A stretch of 64,000 bases of DNA, taken from the NCBI RefSeq assembly GCF_902167635.1, contig NZ_CABHMS010000001.1, positions 806,001 to 870,000 on the forward strand. Direction: 5' to 3'. Shown piece by piece: positions 54,041 to 62,957 of this stretch. Each line of letters starts with the position of its first letter. Position 1 is the stretch's first letter. The stretch comes from Chitinophaga vietnamensis. Lineage in GTDB: Bacteria > Bacteroidota > Bacteroidia > Chitinophagales > Chitinophagaceae. The notes below the pieces were generated by a model, which was given only the letters and a program-made list of their open reading frames with translations, was not told the DNA's origin and searched no databases. The position numbers were made by a program, and so were the translations under genes.

Positions 54041-54730
54041 TTGAAAAAAATCATCATCACGATCGATGGCTACTCTTCATGTGGCAAAAGCACCCTGGCC
54101 AAGCAACTGGCAAGGAAGCTGGATTATGTGTATATCGACAGCGGCGCCATGTATCGTGCTATTACCTTGTATTTTCTTCAGAATCGTATCGACTGGCTCT
54201 CTACATCGGCTGTGGTAGCGGCTTTGAAAGATATTCACCTGGAATTTGTTCCCAACTCGCTCACCAGTTTATCTGAAATGTATCTCAATGATGAGAATGT
54301 AGAACATCTCATCCGTGAAATGATCGTAGCGGAAAAAGTAAGCGAGGTAGCTGCGGTGAAGGAAGTGCGTGAATTTGCTGTGGCGCAGCAGGTGAAAATG
54401 GGCGCCCGCAAAGGCATTGTGATGGATGGCCGGGATATTGGTACCGTGGTGTTCCCGCATGCAGAACTGAAAATATTTATGACGGCAGATATTGCCGTGC
54501 GCGTAGAACGCCGCTTCAAAGAGCTCTACGAAAAGAACAAAAATATCACCATTGAAGAGGTGAAGAAGAACCTCGAACTACGTGATTATATTGATGCCAA
54601 CCGCGAGGTTAGCCCACTCAGAAAAGCGGATGACGCTATCATACTGGATAACAGCCAGTTAAACCTCGAAGACCAGCTGGAACTGGTGATGCAGTGGGTT
54701 GAAGACGCAATTATGGCGCACTCTTCATGA
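54041..54730 (+). CDS. cmk: cytidylate kinase
   Basis: A 229-residue enzyme that phosphorylates CMP and dCMP with ATP. The P-loop GYSSCGKST (residues 10-18), YIDSGAMYRA, the CMP-binding insert, DGRDIGTVVFPHAELKIFMT and LRDYIDANREVSPLRKADDA are all present. The start is a TTG (TTGAAAAAAATCATC), which gives the normal N-terminus; no ATG is available upstream. The gene is monocistronic. Confidence 0.95.
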   Translation: MKKIIITIDGYSSCGKSTLAKQLARKLDYVYIDSGAMYRAITLYFLQNRIDWLSTSAVVAALKDIHLEFVPNSLTSLSEMYLNDENVEHLIREMIVAEKVSEVAAVKEVREFAVAQQVKMGARKGIVMDGRDIGTVVFPHAELKIFMTADIAVRVERRFKELYEKNKNITIEEVKKNLELRDYIDANREVSPLRKADDAIILDNSQLNLEDQLELVMQWVEDAIMAHSS

Positions 54731-54761
54731 AATAATATTTTCTTTTATTAAAAGTGTTTTA

Positions 54762-55078
54762 TACATTTGCTTTGTCCGTGTATTGAAGCGGATGATATCC
54801 CGATAATTTTCCACATCCTGAAGAATTTCCTGCTATATTTTGTTTGTGTGTTAAACCATTGTAGGTAATTGCTACAGCGCGGTTTTTCATCTCCAACCTT
54901 ATCCATCCGAAAAGCATATTGAATTAATCTGTCTATAAACGCCGTGGCAGTAAACCGGCTGCTATTGGTATAACCTTAATGTGGAATGGCATGGCAAGCC
55001 ATCGCTGTTCCATATTTTCAGTAGGTGTATTCGGTTAATAGGAAGAAGGGGCGAAGTCTTTCGCCCTTTCGCTTTTTT
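54762..55078 (+). ncRNA. candidate non-coding transcript downstream of cmk
   Basis: TACATTTG at 54762-54769 fits the -7 consensus, and an intrinsic terminator ends at 55078. The roughly 300 nt between have no convincing ORF. They contain an imperfect hairpin near 54980-55011 (TGGAA...TTCCA with ATGGC/GCCAT). I do not recognise the RNA; RNase P, SRP and tmRNA landmarks are not seen. It could instead be only the end region of cmk. Confidence 0.35.
55046..55078 (+). terminator. intrinsic terminator
   Basis: AAGGGGCGAA/TTCGCCCTTT (10 bp with one G-T pair) and a GTCT loop are followed by CGCTTTTTTCT. Confidence 0.75.
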
Positions 55079-55080
55079 CT

Positions 55081-55173
55081 CGCAGAGGAGCAAAGGAGCG
55101 AAGATTGCAAAGGGGTACTTATCTGCGCGCGGAGCGCGCCTTAGCGCCTTTGCTCCTTCGCGATCTTTGCGCG
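55081..55173. repeat. inverted repeat of GCAAAGGAGCGAAG type
   Basis: The left arm 55081-55113 (CAGAGGAGCAAAGGAGCGAA...) and right arm 55147-55173 (CCTTTGCTCCTTCGCG...) are imperfect reverse complements around an inner GC-rich hairpin (GCGCGCGGAGCGCGC). The arrangement resembles small dispersed intergenic repeats. It lies just beyond the AraC stop codon. Confidence 0.6.
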
Positions 55174-55176
55174 AAA

Positions 55177-56052
55177 CTATATGAATGTGCGTGTGCCTGC
55201 AAAATTTTTTCTGAAGTCGGAGGGCGTGCTTCCTTTCTTTTTCTTGAAGATGCGATTGAAGTTAGACAGGTTCATAAAGCCGCACTGGTAGCATATTTCA
55301 GACACGGAGTGGGTAGTGTCGATCAGCATGCGTGAAGCGTGACCGATGCGGATTTCATTGAGGCTGTCGATGAAGGTTTTGCCTGTACGTTTTTTAATGA
55401 AGCGACTGAGGGATACCGGTGTCATGTTCACATGTTTCGAGAGGTCGTTCAGGCTGATCTCTTTGTCGAAGTGCTGCTGCATGTATTCGAAAGCCTTTTC
55501 TATGCGCCGGCTGTTGTAGTTGTTCAGCGATTCCGCGGGGGAATTGCTGAGTACACGCATATTGCGGGATATGGAGAGATCGTGGAGAATGGAGAAGAGT
55601 TCGAGTACCGAGTCGAAGCCCGTTTTTTGCGGCAGCGCCAGCAGCCTGGGTTTCAGGGTTTGTATCGCTTCGCGGGAGAAGGAGATGCCTTTGCTGGAAT
55701 TTTCTAGCAGGCCGCGGATGAAGCTCAGCTGGTTGCGGCGCAGCAGTTTGGCGTCGAGCAGTTGGGAGTGGAATTGTATCGTGATCTCTGTGATCTGTTC
55801 ACTTTTACATTGATGATTCAACCATACGTGTTCTACGTTAGGCCCTACCAGCAAGAGTTCCAGCTCGTCTATCTCTTCCATGTGATCGCCTACGATGCGC
55901 CGGGCGCCTTTGGCGTTCATGATAAAGTTCAGCTCAAATTCTTCGTGGTAGTGTAAGGGGAAATTAAAACAGTTCTTCACACGGGAAAAGATCATGAAGC
56001 AATCGTTCTCGGTAAGCGGCGTGATCTCTTTATAGGCATGAGTTTTACGCAT
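55177..56052 (-). CDS. AraC family regulator with cupin N-terminus
   Basis: A 291-residue regulator. The N-terminal half is a cupin-like sensing domain (FPLHYHEEFELNFIM; GDHMEEIDELELLLVGPNVE). The C-terminal half has two helix-turn-helices (ISLNDLSKHVNMTPVSLSRF; HSVSEICYQCGFMNLSNFN). It is divergent from susC across 331 bp and is the probable sugar-responsive activator of that locus. Confidence 0.9.
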   Translation of the reverse strand: MRKTHAYKEITPLTENDCFMIFSRVKNCFNFPLHYHEEFELNFIMNAKGARRIVGDHMEEIDELELLLVGPNVEHVWLNHQCKSEQITEITIQFHSQLLDAKLLRRNQLSFIRGLLENSSKGISFSREAIQTLKPRLLALPQKTGFDSVLELFSILHDLSISRNMRVLSNSPAESLNNYNSRRIEKAFEYMQQHFDKEISLNDLSKHVNMTPVSLSRFIKKRTGKTFIDSLNEIRIGHASRMLIDTTHSVSEICYQCGFMNLSNFNRIFKKKKGSTPSDFRKNFAGTRTFI

Positions 56053-56261
56053 GTTTAATACTATTTCAGCTGTGAAAAGATAGTATAATTATGTATTAAA
56101 AGTATTGGTGTGGTGGCCAAGCGGGTTAAGCCTTCTTCTTTCTTCAATATTATTGTATTTACTGGGATTTTCAAATAATCATGTGAAGAATATTTTTTCA
56201 TCCTTGTCTGTTTTGTAAAAGATGGGATAAAAAAGTATCGGTGTTGTGTTCGCATATCTGA

Positions 56262-56269
56262 TATTTTTG
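56262..56269 (+). promoter_or_regulatory. -7 promoter element of the susC operon
   Basis: TATTTTTG fits TAnnTTTG, with TTG 15 nt upstream (56244-56246), a shorter spacing than usual. The leader to susC is about 107 nt. The rest of 56053-56383 is AT-rich with no gene, apart from a short uORF noted under rejected items. Confidence 0.5.
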
Positions 56270-56383
56270 AACCTGTTCTGATGCAGTCACCATCGTTATG
56301 AAAAAAATCAACCAAAGGGCACTGCAGGAGCATTCAAATCAAAGACAGCAGCCAATTTTATTCATTCCATTAAACATCGCTCT

Positions 56384-59300
56384 ATGCATTCAAACAGTAT
56401 CCCGTCAGTTCTACAAAAAAAAATACTGCATGCGGGTTATTTAATCCTCTTCCTGTTAGCGGCCACAGGAGCCGTGTCTGCACAGCAGTTACAGGTGAGC
56501 GGCAGTGTTACTAATGAAAAAAATGAACCTTTACCTGGCGTTTCCGTATCTGTAAAAGGCACCGTTACCGGCGTACTCTCCTCCGCCGACGGTAAGTACA
56601 AGATCGCAACCAAACCAACAGATGTGTTGGTGTTTTCCATTATCGGTTATCAAACACAACAAGTGCCCGTAAGCGGCAAAACCGCTGTGGACGTACAACT
56701 CCACGAACAGCTCACACAGCTGAGCGATGTGGTGGTAACAGCCATGGGTATCAAAAAAGAAAATAAAGTATTGGGATACGCCATCACGCAAGTGAAAGGC
56801 GAATCCTTCACCAAAGCCCGCGAAACCAACATCATGTGGGGTATGCAGGGTAAGGTAGCTGGTGTGAGCGTTACCAAACCGGTGACCGGCGCCATGGGCT
56901 CCAGCCGTATCACCATGCGTGGCGGCGACTTTGGCGGCAGTCAGCCCCTGTACGTGATCGATGGTATCCCGATGGTATCTGACAACCGCGGTACCATCAA
57001 TGACATGTACGGCGGATCTGATGGCGGTGATGGTATCAGCAGCATTAACCCCGACGACGTAGAATCTATCAACGTGCTGAAAGGTAATACCGCAGCGGCT
57101 TTGTACGGTGCGCGCGCTTCCAACGGCGTGATCGTGATCACCACCAAGAAAGGAACGGCCCGCAAAGGCATTGGTGTGGAAGTAAACAGCACTTACAGCA
57201 TCGAAAGTGCGATCGATAAAACAGCGAAAGATTATCAATACGAATATGGTATCGGTACCGGCGGCAAAAAACCAACCACTGCGCAGGAAGCCCTCGAAAT
57301 GGGCCGTGGCAGCTGGGGCGCCAAACTCGACGGCACACCGGTGATCCAGGGCGACGGCGTACTGCGTCCTTACTCCGCCGCTAAAAACAACGTGAAACAT
57401 TTCTACAAAAACGGCAATACTTTCACCAACTCCGTGGCCCTGCTGGGTGGTAGCGAAAACCTCAACTTCCGCTTCTCCTTCGCTGATATGAACAACCACG
57501 ATATCATGCCTAACTCCGGCATCCGCAGAAATAACTTCACACTGAATACCAATGCCAGGCTCGGTAAGCACCTCACGGCTACCTTGAATGCACAATATGT
57601 TCGTGAGAAAGCCCGGAACAGGCCCATGCTCAACGACTATACCTCCAATGCCGCCGTGGCTGCGTATCTCATGCCTACCAACTACGATATCCGCGATTGG
57701 AGAACCGCACGCAAACCTGATGGCGGTGAAAACCTGTGGACAACCAATAACTACTGGGCAAACCCGTATTTTGTTGCCTACGAAACACCGTCTTACAATC
57801 GTGACGATCGCTTCATTGGTTCTGCCGATATCAAATATGATTTCGATGAACACTTCTATGCGCGCTTCCTCACCGGCACCGATTTCAACTACCGCAATGC
57901 AGAAGGCGTATGGCCCAGCGGCGTAGGTTTCTATCCTGCAGGCAGCATCTCTGAAAGCAATAATTACCGCGGTGAGTTCAATGCCCAGCTGATGGCCGGT
58001 TACAACCGTACCTTCAATAAAGATTGGTCTTTGAATGCTTTCGTGGGCGGTAATACCATGAAACGTAAATACACCAGCACTTCCGCCAATGGCGATAAAT
58101 TTGTGGTGCCTTATTTCTATGCAATCGGCAACACCACTACCAATTCCGGCGGTTATAACCGTACGGAAAAACAGATCAACTCTGTGTTTGGATCAGCGGA
58201 ACTGGGCTTCCACAACTATTTCTACCTGACGCTCACTGGTCGTAACGACTGGTTCTCTACCCTGAATCCAAAAGACAACAACATATTTTATCCTTCCGTA
58301 GGCGCCAGTTTCGTACTGTCTGATGCCGTGAAATTGCCCGAGTGGATCAGCTTTGCCAAGATCAGAGGCTCCTGGGCGCAAACCGGTAGCGACAATGATA
58401 TTGATGCGTACCAGCTGGGCATGACTTATGGTTTCAACAATTCTATCTTCGGTCAGCCATTGGGCACCGTTGGTAGCTCCGACCTGCCTAACAGCAAGTT
58501 GCACCCGCAGCTTACGTCTACCTATGAAGGTGGTATCGAAGCCCGCTTCCTCAATGGCCGCGCGGGTATCGACCTGGCCGTATACAGCCGCCAGGTAACC
58601 GATGCGATCCTGTATTCCAACATCTCTATCACTTCCGGTTTTTATGGCACCCGTGTGAATGCCGGCAAGATCGGTAATACCGGCGTTGAACTGTTACTAA
58701 CTGGAACGCCTGTACGAACTAAAGACTTCCAGTGGCAAACCAGCTACAACCTCGGTTACAACAAGAGCAATGTGAAAGCGCTCAGCGATGGCGCTACTTC
58801 CCGTCAGCTGGGCCAGAACCGTTCCGGTCTCTGGGGCGATGGCGGCGTACCTTCCTACACTTACATGCAGGTAGGTCAGCCTTTCGGCATCCTCGAAGGA
58901 ACTACTTATGTACGTGACAACAGCGGCAACATTGTGTACGGCGCTGACGGTTTACCGAAAGTGGGCGCCATCAGGAAACTGGGTAACGGTATCGCACCTA
59001 CGACAATGGGATTCTCCAATACCTTAACTTATAAGAACTGGTCGCTCGATTTCCTCATCGACGGTAAATTCGGCGGCAAGCTGTTCTCCGGCACCAACAA
59101 CCTCGCCTGGTATCAAGGTTTGGCCAAAGCTACATTGCCTGGCCGTGAAGGCGGTATCGTTGGTAAAGGAGTAACAGAAGATGGTAAAGCCAATACTGTA
59201 AATGTATCCGCAGAAACCTATTACAAGTTTGTTGCTAACAATATCACAGAAGAGTTTGTATATGATGCCAGCTTCGTGAAACTGCGCCAGGTAGTACTGG

Positions 59301-59509
59301 GCTACAACCTGCCACAGCGCTGGATCAAGGGTTCTGCCTTCCAGTCGGTGTCCTTGTCTTTTGTAGCGCGTAACCTGCTCACCATCTATTCCAAAGTGCC
59401 GGTGGTAGATCCTGAATCAGCCTACTCTACTGGTAACAACCAGGGCTTTGAAATGCTGGGACTGCCCGCTACCCGCAGCTTCGGATTCAATCTCGGTGTG
59501 AAGTTCTAA
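56384..59509 (+). CDS. SusC/RagA family TonB-linked outer-membrane protein
   Basis: A 1041-residue glycan importer. A signal peptide (ending AVSA) leads to a carboxypeptidase-D-like beta sandwich (QVSGSVTNEKNEPLPGVSV), a TonB box-like segment (LSDVVVTAMG), the plug (GKVAGVSVTKPVTGAMGSSR; VIDGIPMV; INVLKGNTAAALYGARASNG) and a 22-strand barrel ending in SFGFNLGVKF. It takes up oligosaccharides with the SusD protein encoded 24 nt downstream. Confidence 0.96.
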   Translation: MHSNSIPSVLQKKILHAGYLILFLLAATGAVSAQQLQVSGSVTNEKNEPLPGVSVSVKGTVTGVLSSADGKYKIATKPTDVLVFSIIGYQTQQVPVSGKTAVDVQLHEQLTQLSDVVVTAMGIKKENKVLGYAITQVKGESFTKARETNIMWGMQGKVAGVSVTKPVTGAMGSSRITMRGGDFGGSQPLYVIDGIPMVSDNRGTINDMYGGSDGGDGISSINPDDVESINVLKGNTAAALYGARASNGVIVITTKKGTARKGIGVEVNSTYSIESAIDKTAKDYQYEYGIGTGGKKPTTAQEALEMGRGSWGAKLDGTPVIQGDGVLRPYSAAKNNVKHFYKNGNTFTNSVALLGGSENLNFRFSFADMNNHDIMPNSGIRRNNFTLNTNARLGKHLTATLNAQYVREKARNRPMLNDYTSNAAVAAYLMPTNYDIRDWRTARKPDGGENLWTTNNYWANPYFVAYETPSYNRDDRFIGSADIKYDFDEHFYARFLTGTDFNYRNAEGVWPSGVGFYPAGSISESNNYRGEFNAQLMAGYNRTFNKDWSLNAFVGGNTMKRKYTSTSANGDKFVVPYFYAIGNTTTNSGGYNRTEKQINSVFGSAELGFHNYFYLTLTGRNDWFSTLNPKDNNIFYPSVGASFVLSDAVKLPEWISFAKIRGSWAQTGSDNDIDAYQLGMTYGFNNSIFGQPLGTVGSSDLPNSKLHPQLTSTYEGGIEARFLNGRAGIDLAVYSRQVTDAILYSNISITSGFYGTRVNAGKIGNTGVELLLTGTPVRTKDFQWQTSYNLGYNKSNVKALSDGATSRQLGQNRSGLWGDGGVPSYTYMQVGQPFGILEGTTYVRDNSGNIVYGADGLPKVGAIRKLGNGIAPTTMGFSNTLTYKNWSLDFLIDGKFGGKLFSGTNNLAWYQGLAKATLPGREGGIVGKGVTEDGKANTVNVSAETYYKFVANNITEEFVYDASFVKLRQVVLGYNLPQRWIKGSAFQSVSLSFVARNLLTIYSKVPVVDPESAYSTGNNQGFEMLGLPATRSFGFNLGVKF

Positions 59510-59533
59510 TCATTCATCTCTCAAAGAAAAATT

Positions 59534-61051
59534 ATGAAAAGAAAATATTTAGCATATATAGGCGCGTCGCTGGTGTTGATGGCTACTGCCTGCACCAAAG
59601 ACCTGGAGAACCTGAACAAGAACCCGAACAGCAATACCAGCATACCACCTGCTACGATGCTGAGCAATGTGCAGCTCTCTTCTGCCACGCTCGACAGAGG
59701 CACGGTGCGGCGTACCAATCTCTCTTTCTCTATGATGCTCGTGCAACAGCTGGCATCCACTGAAACGCTGGATGGAGGAGAAGGAGATAAATACCTGAAG
59801 AATGATAACTGTGGAAATCTCTTTGAAGCAACATACAACAATGCGGTGATCAATCTGTCGCAATTGGCAGATGCGATCAAGGGAGATGCCAGCCAGGTAA
59901 ACCTGCAATCCGCCGCCCGCATCTGGCGCGTGCTGGTATTCCAGCGCCTCACTGATGCTTATGGCGATGTGCCTTATTTTAATGCAGGCCAGGGGTATAC
60001 AGGTGGCGTTTTCTTTCCGGTATATGATAAACAACAGGATATTTATGGAGATATGTTGAAAGAGCTGGGAGAAGCTGCCGCTGCATTTGATGCCAGCAAA
60101 AAGCCACTCGGCAGTGCTGACCTGGCATACGGCGGCGATATCGCCCGCTGGAAAAAACTGGCTTACTCCCTCATGCTGCGACTGGCTTTCCGCATGGAAA
60201 AACAAGATCCTGCCAAAGCCAAAGAGTGGGCTTTGAAAGCCATCAACGGCGGCGTGATGCAGACCAATGACGATATCTGCTACATGAGACATTCCGGCGA
60301 CCGTAATGCCCAGATGAACGCGATCGCCTATACGTTTTCCAGCTATAATCTCGCTGATACGAAAATCAAGATCAGCAAAACTTTCCTGGATTATCTCATC
60401 AACACGAACGATCCACGCAGGGCCGTATACGCCAGCCTGAAAACCGGCGATACCGCACTGGCGCATCAGAAAGGCCTGCCTAATGGCCTGGATCAATCCG
60501 GCTTCATTGCGAAGTTCCCGGGTGACAGCCTCCAGGGCTTCTCTACGCTCAATACCAATGTGATCCTGCAACCCACCGCGCCTACTTTCTTCATCACCAA
60601 TGCGGAAGTACAACTGATGCTGGCAGAAGCAGTGGTAAAAGGCTGGACCTCCGGCAATGCAGCAGATTACTACGCCAAGGCGGTGACCAGCTCCATGCAG
60701 CAGCAGAAGCTCTATGGCGCAGGCGGTGTGATCAGCGATGCAGCCATCCAGCAATACCTGGACGCCAATCCGTTTCCGGCCACCAGCGCCGACCAGCTGA
60801 AAGCGATCGGCACCCAATACTGGATCGCTACTTTCCTCAATGGTTGGGAATCCTTCGCAAACTGGCGCCGCACCGGCTACCCGGTGCTTACACCAACGAA
60901 CTTCCCCGGCAACCTCACCAATGGCACGATTCCGCGCAGGTTCACTTACCTGTTGTCTGAATACAGCACTAACGGGAAAAATATCAACGACGCGGTGTCC
61001 CGCATGGGTAAAGATGATTATCTCACGAGAGTATGGTGGGACAAACAATAA
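59534..61051 (+). CDS. SusD/RagB family nutrient-binding lipoprotein
   Basis: A 505-residue outer-membrane lipoprotein (lipobox LMATAC) of the SusD-like_2 group. It has the opening CTKDLENLNKNPN, RIWRVLVFQRLTDAYGDVPY with TPR-type helices, LMLRLAFRMEK, NAEVQLMLAEA and the closing YLLSEYSTNG-type segment. It covers the SusC barrel and selects the glycan; the ligand is inferred from neighbours to be a mannosyl- or gluco-oligosaccharide. The terminator at 61062 follows immediately. Confidence 0.95.
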   Translation: MKRKYLAYIGASLVLMATACTKDLENLNKNPNSNTSIPPATMLSNVQLSSATLDRGTVRRTNLSFSMMLVQQLASTETLDGGEGDKYLKNDNCGNLFEATYNNAVINLSQLADAIKGDASQVNLQSAARIWRVLVFQRLTDAYGDVPYFNAGQGYTGGVFFPVYDKQQDIYGDMLKELGEAAAAFDASKKPLGSADLAYGGDIARWKKLAYSLMLRLAFRMEKQDPAKAKEWALKAINGGVMQTNDDICYMRHSGDRNAQMNAIAYTFSSYNLADTKIKISKTFLDYLINTNDPRRAVYASLKTGDTALAHQKGLPNGLDQSGFIAKFPGDSLQGFSTLNTNVILQPTAPTFFITNAEVQLMLAEAVVKGWTSGNAADYYAKAVTSSMQQQKLYGAGGVISDAAIQQYLDANPFPATSADQLKAIGTQYWIATFLNGWESFANWRRTGYPVLTPTNFPGNLTNGTIPRRFTYLLSEYSTNGKNINDAVSRMGKDDYLTRVWWDKQ

Positions 61052-61061
61052 TTAAGGATTG

Positions 61062-61102
61062 CAAATTAAACATTACGGCCATCGGCCGTAATGTTTAATT
61101 TG
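61062..61102. terminator. 19-bp hairpin terminator between susD and the symporter gene
   Basis: A perfect 19-bp stem (61062-61080 with 61084-61102) encloses a 3-nt loop and is followed by TAGTTTCT. It may lower, but need not abolish, read-through into the symporter gene. Confidence 0.75.
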
Positions 61103-61122
61103 TAGTTTCTAATTACAAGAAT

Positions 61123-62943
61123 ATGCTGCAATTAATCGACTGGATCATTATTGGTATCTATCTGGGCGTGATCGTTCTGATAGGTTTATTGTTAAGAAGA
61201 AAAGCAAAGCAGAACAAAACAGCGTATATGCTTGGGGGTAAGTCATTGCCCTGGTATATGTTAGGTTTGTCGAATGCGGCTGACATGTTCGATATCTCCG
61301 GCACCATGTGGCTGGTGACGCTCACTTTTGTTTATGGCATGAAGAGCATCTGGATCCCTTGGCTGTGGCCGATCTTCAACCAGGTGTTCATGATGGTGTT
61401 TATATCGGCCTGGCTACGGAAGTCTAATGTGAGCACCGGCGCCGAATGGATCATCACACGTTTTGGCAATGGCCGCGATGCGGCTTTATCACACACGATC
61501 ACCGTTGTTTTTGCGCTGATCAGTTGCCTGGGCTTTATGGCATACGGTTTCATCGGCCTGGGCAAGTTTATGGAAATATTTATCCCCTGGCAAAATATTG
61601 CGCCTTACGTTCCTTTTACGGTGCAGCCGGCGTATGTACCACATCTGTATGGTGTGGCCTTTGCGCTGTTTGCCGTATTCTACAGCATCCTTGGCGGTAT
61701 GAGCAGTATTGTGTGGGCAGATGTGGTGCAGTATGTGATCCGTACGGTGGCCGCTGTGATCATCGCGGTGATTGCGGTGCGCGCGCTGGCCGTACATGCA
61801 TTGAATGTGCCGGAAGGGTGGTTTAATCCTTTCTTTGGCTGGAAACTGAACCTCGACTGGAGCCGCATCATCCCCGAGGTGAATAACAAAATTAACAGCG
61901 ACGGCTATACGATTTTCGGCGCTTTCTTCATGATGATGCTCTTCAAAGGCGTGCTGGTAAGTCTTGCCGGCCCTGCGCCCAATTACGACATGCAGAAAAT
62001 ATTATCCACCCGCAGTCCGCAGGATGCCGCCAGGATGAGCGGTTTTGTATCCATCGTGCTGATGCCGGTACGTTACCTGATGATCATCGGTTTCGCGGTA
62101 CTGGGCTTGATCTACTATAACCAGCTGAATTTAAAAACCGGCGACCATATAGATTTTGAGAAGATATTACCAGCCGCTATCAGCAGCTTTGCACCCGTTG
62201 GCGTGATGGGCTTGCTGGTGGCGGGTATGCTGGCATCGTTTATCGGCACTTTTGCCGGCACGCTGAACGCCGCACAGGCTTATATCCTCAATGATGTGTA
62301 TCTCAAATATATCAATCCGCAGGCGAGCAATCGCCGTATCAGCAGCATTAACTATCTCTCGGGGATATTGGTGGTGGTGATCAGTATCATCATCGGGGTA
62401 TTTGCGAAAGATGTGAACAGCGTATTGCAATGGCTGGTATCCGGCCTCTGGGGCGGATATGTAGCGGCCAACGTATTGAAGTGGTACTGGTGGCGTTTCA
62501 ACGGCTACGGTTTCTTCTGGGGAATGCTGGCAGGTATTGCCGCCGCATTGATCTGTCCTTACATCTTCACAGGTCTTAATCTCTATTATTTCCCGGTGAT
62601 ATTACTGGTATCGTTGATCGGTTGTGTGGCCGGCGCCCTTGCCACGCCGCCGGTGGAAGAAAAAGTATTAAAGCAATTCTATTACAACATACGCCCATGG
62701 GGCTTCTGGAAACCGGTGCTGGAAAAGCTCAGGCAGGAAGATCCGGCGATTGCCCCCAATCAAAATTTCAGCCGCGACATGCTCAACGTAGTGATCGGGA
62801 TCATTGCACAGCTTTGCCTGATGGTATTGCCCATGTACCTCGTATTGCAAAAGCAGCAACCTTTCTTCATCACCGCCGGCATATTGCTAGTGATGCTGTT
62901 CGTGCTGAAAAAGACCTGGTGGGATCACCTGAATAAACAATGA
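61123..62943 (+). CDS. sodium:solute symporter family protein
   Basis: A 606-residue SSS-family (LeuT-fold) transporter with about 13-14 membrane helices. It has the sodium-site region (YMLGGKSLPWYMLGLSNAAD), STGAEWIITRFGNGRDAALS, AVFYSILGGMSSIVWADVVQ and GLLVAGMLASFIGTFAGTLN. It carries sugars or other small solutes with sodium across the inner membrane. Its place between susD and a GH130 phosphorylase gene points to import of a disaccharide released outside the inner membrane. Confidence 0.92.
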   Translation: MLQLIDWIIIGIYLGVIVLIGLLLRRKAKQNKTAYMLGGKSLPWYMLGLSNAADMFDISGTMWLVTLTFVYGMKSIWIPWLWPIFNQVFMMVFISAWLRKSNVSTGAEWIITRFGNGRDAALSHTITVVFALISCLGFMAYGFIGLGKFMEIFIPWQNIAPYVPFTVQPAYVPHLYGVAFALFAVFYSILGGMSSIVWADVVQYVIRTVAAVIIAVIAVRALAVHALNVPEGWFNPFFGWKLNLDWSRIIPEVNNKINSDGYTIFGAFFMMMLFKGVLVSLAGPAPNYDMQKILSTRSPQDAARMSGFVSIVLMPVRYLMIIGFAVLGLIYYNQLNLKTGDHIDFEKILPAAISSFAPVGVMGLLVAGMLASFIGTFAGTLNAAQAYILNDVYLKYINPQASNRRISSINYLSGILVVVISIIIGVFAKDVNSVLQWLVSGLWGGYVAANVLKWYWWRFNGYGFFWGMLAGIAAALICPYIFTGLNLYYFPVILLVSLIGCVAGALATPPVEEKVLKQFYYNIRPWGFWKPVLEKLRQEDPAIAPNQNFSRDMLNVVIGIIAQLCLMVLPMYLVLQKQQPFFITAGILLVMLFVLKKTWWDHLNKQ

Positions 62944-62957
62944 TGAGTAAATAAAAT

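Noticed and set aside
54762-55078. Identification of the cmk-downstream transcript as RNase P RNA, SRP RNA or tmRNA
   Set aside because: None of the conserved sequence landmarks of those RNAs can be found here.
56298-56444. 48-residue ORF (MKKINQRALQEHSN...) overlapping the susC start
   Set aside because: It overlaps the real susC signal peptide out of frame and has no own features. It could be a chance uORF; not strong enough to list as a gene.
59549-61048. 499-residue minus-strand ORF opposite susD
   Set aside because: It mirrors the whole susD gene, which has a lipobox and family motifs; the opposite frame has no recognisable domain.
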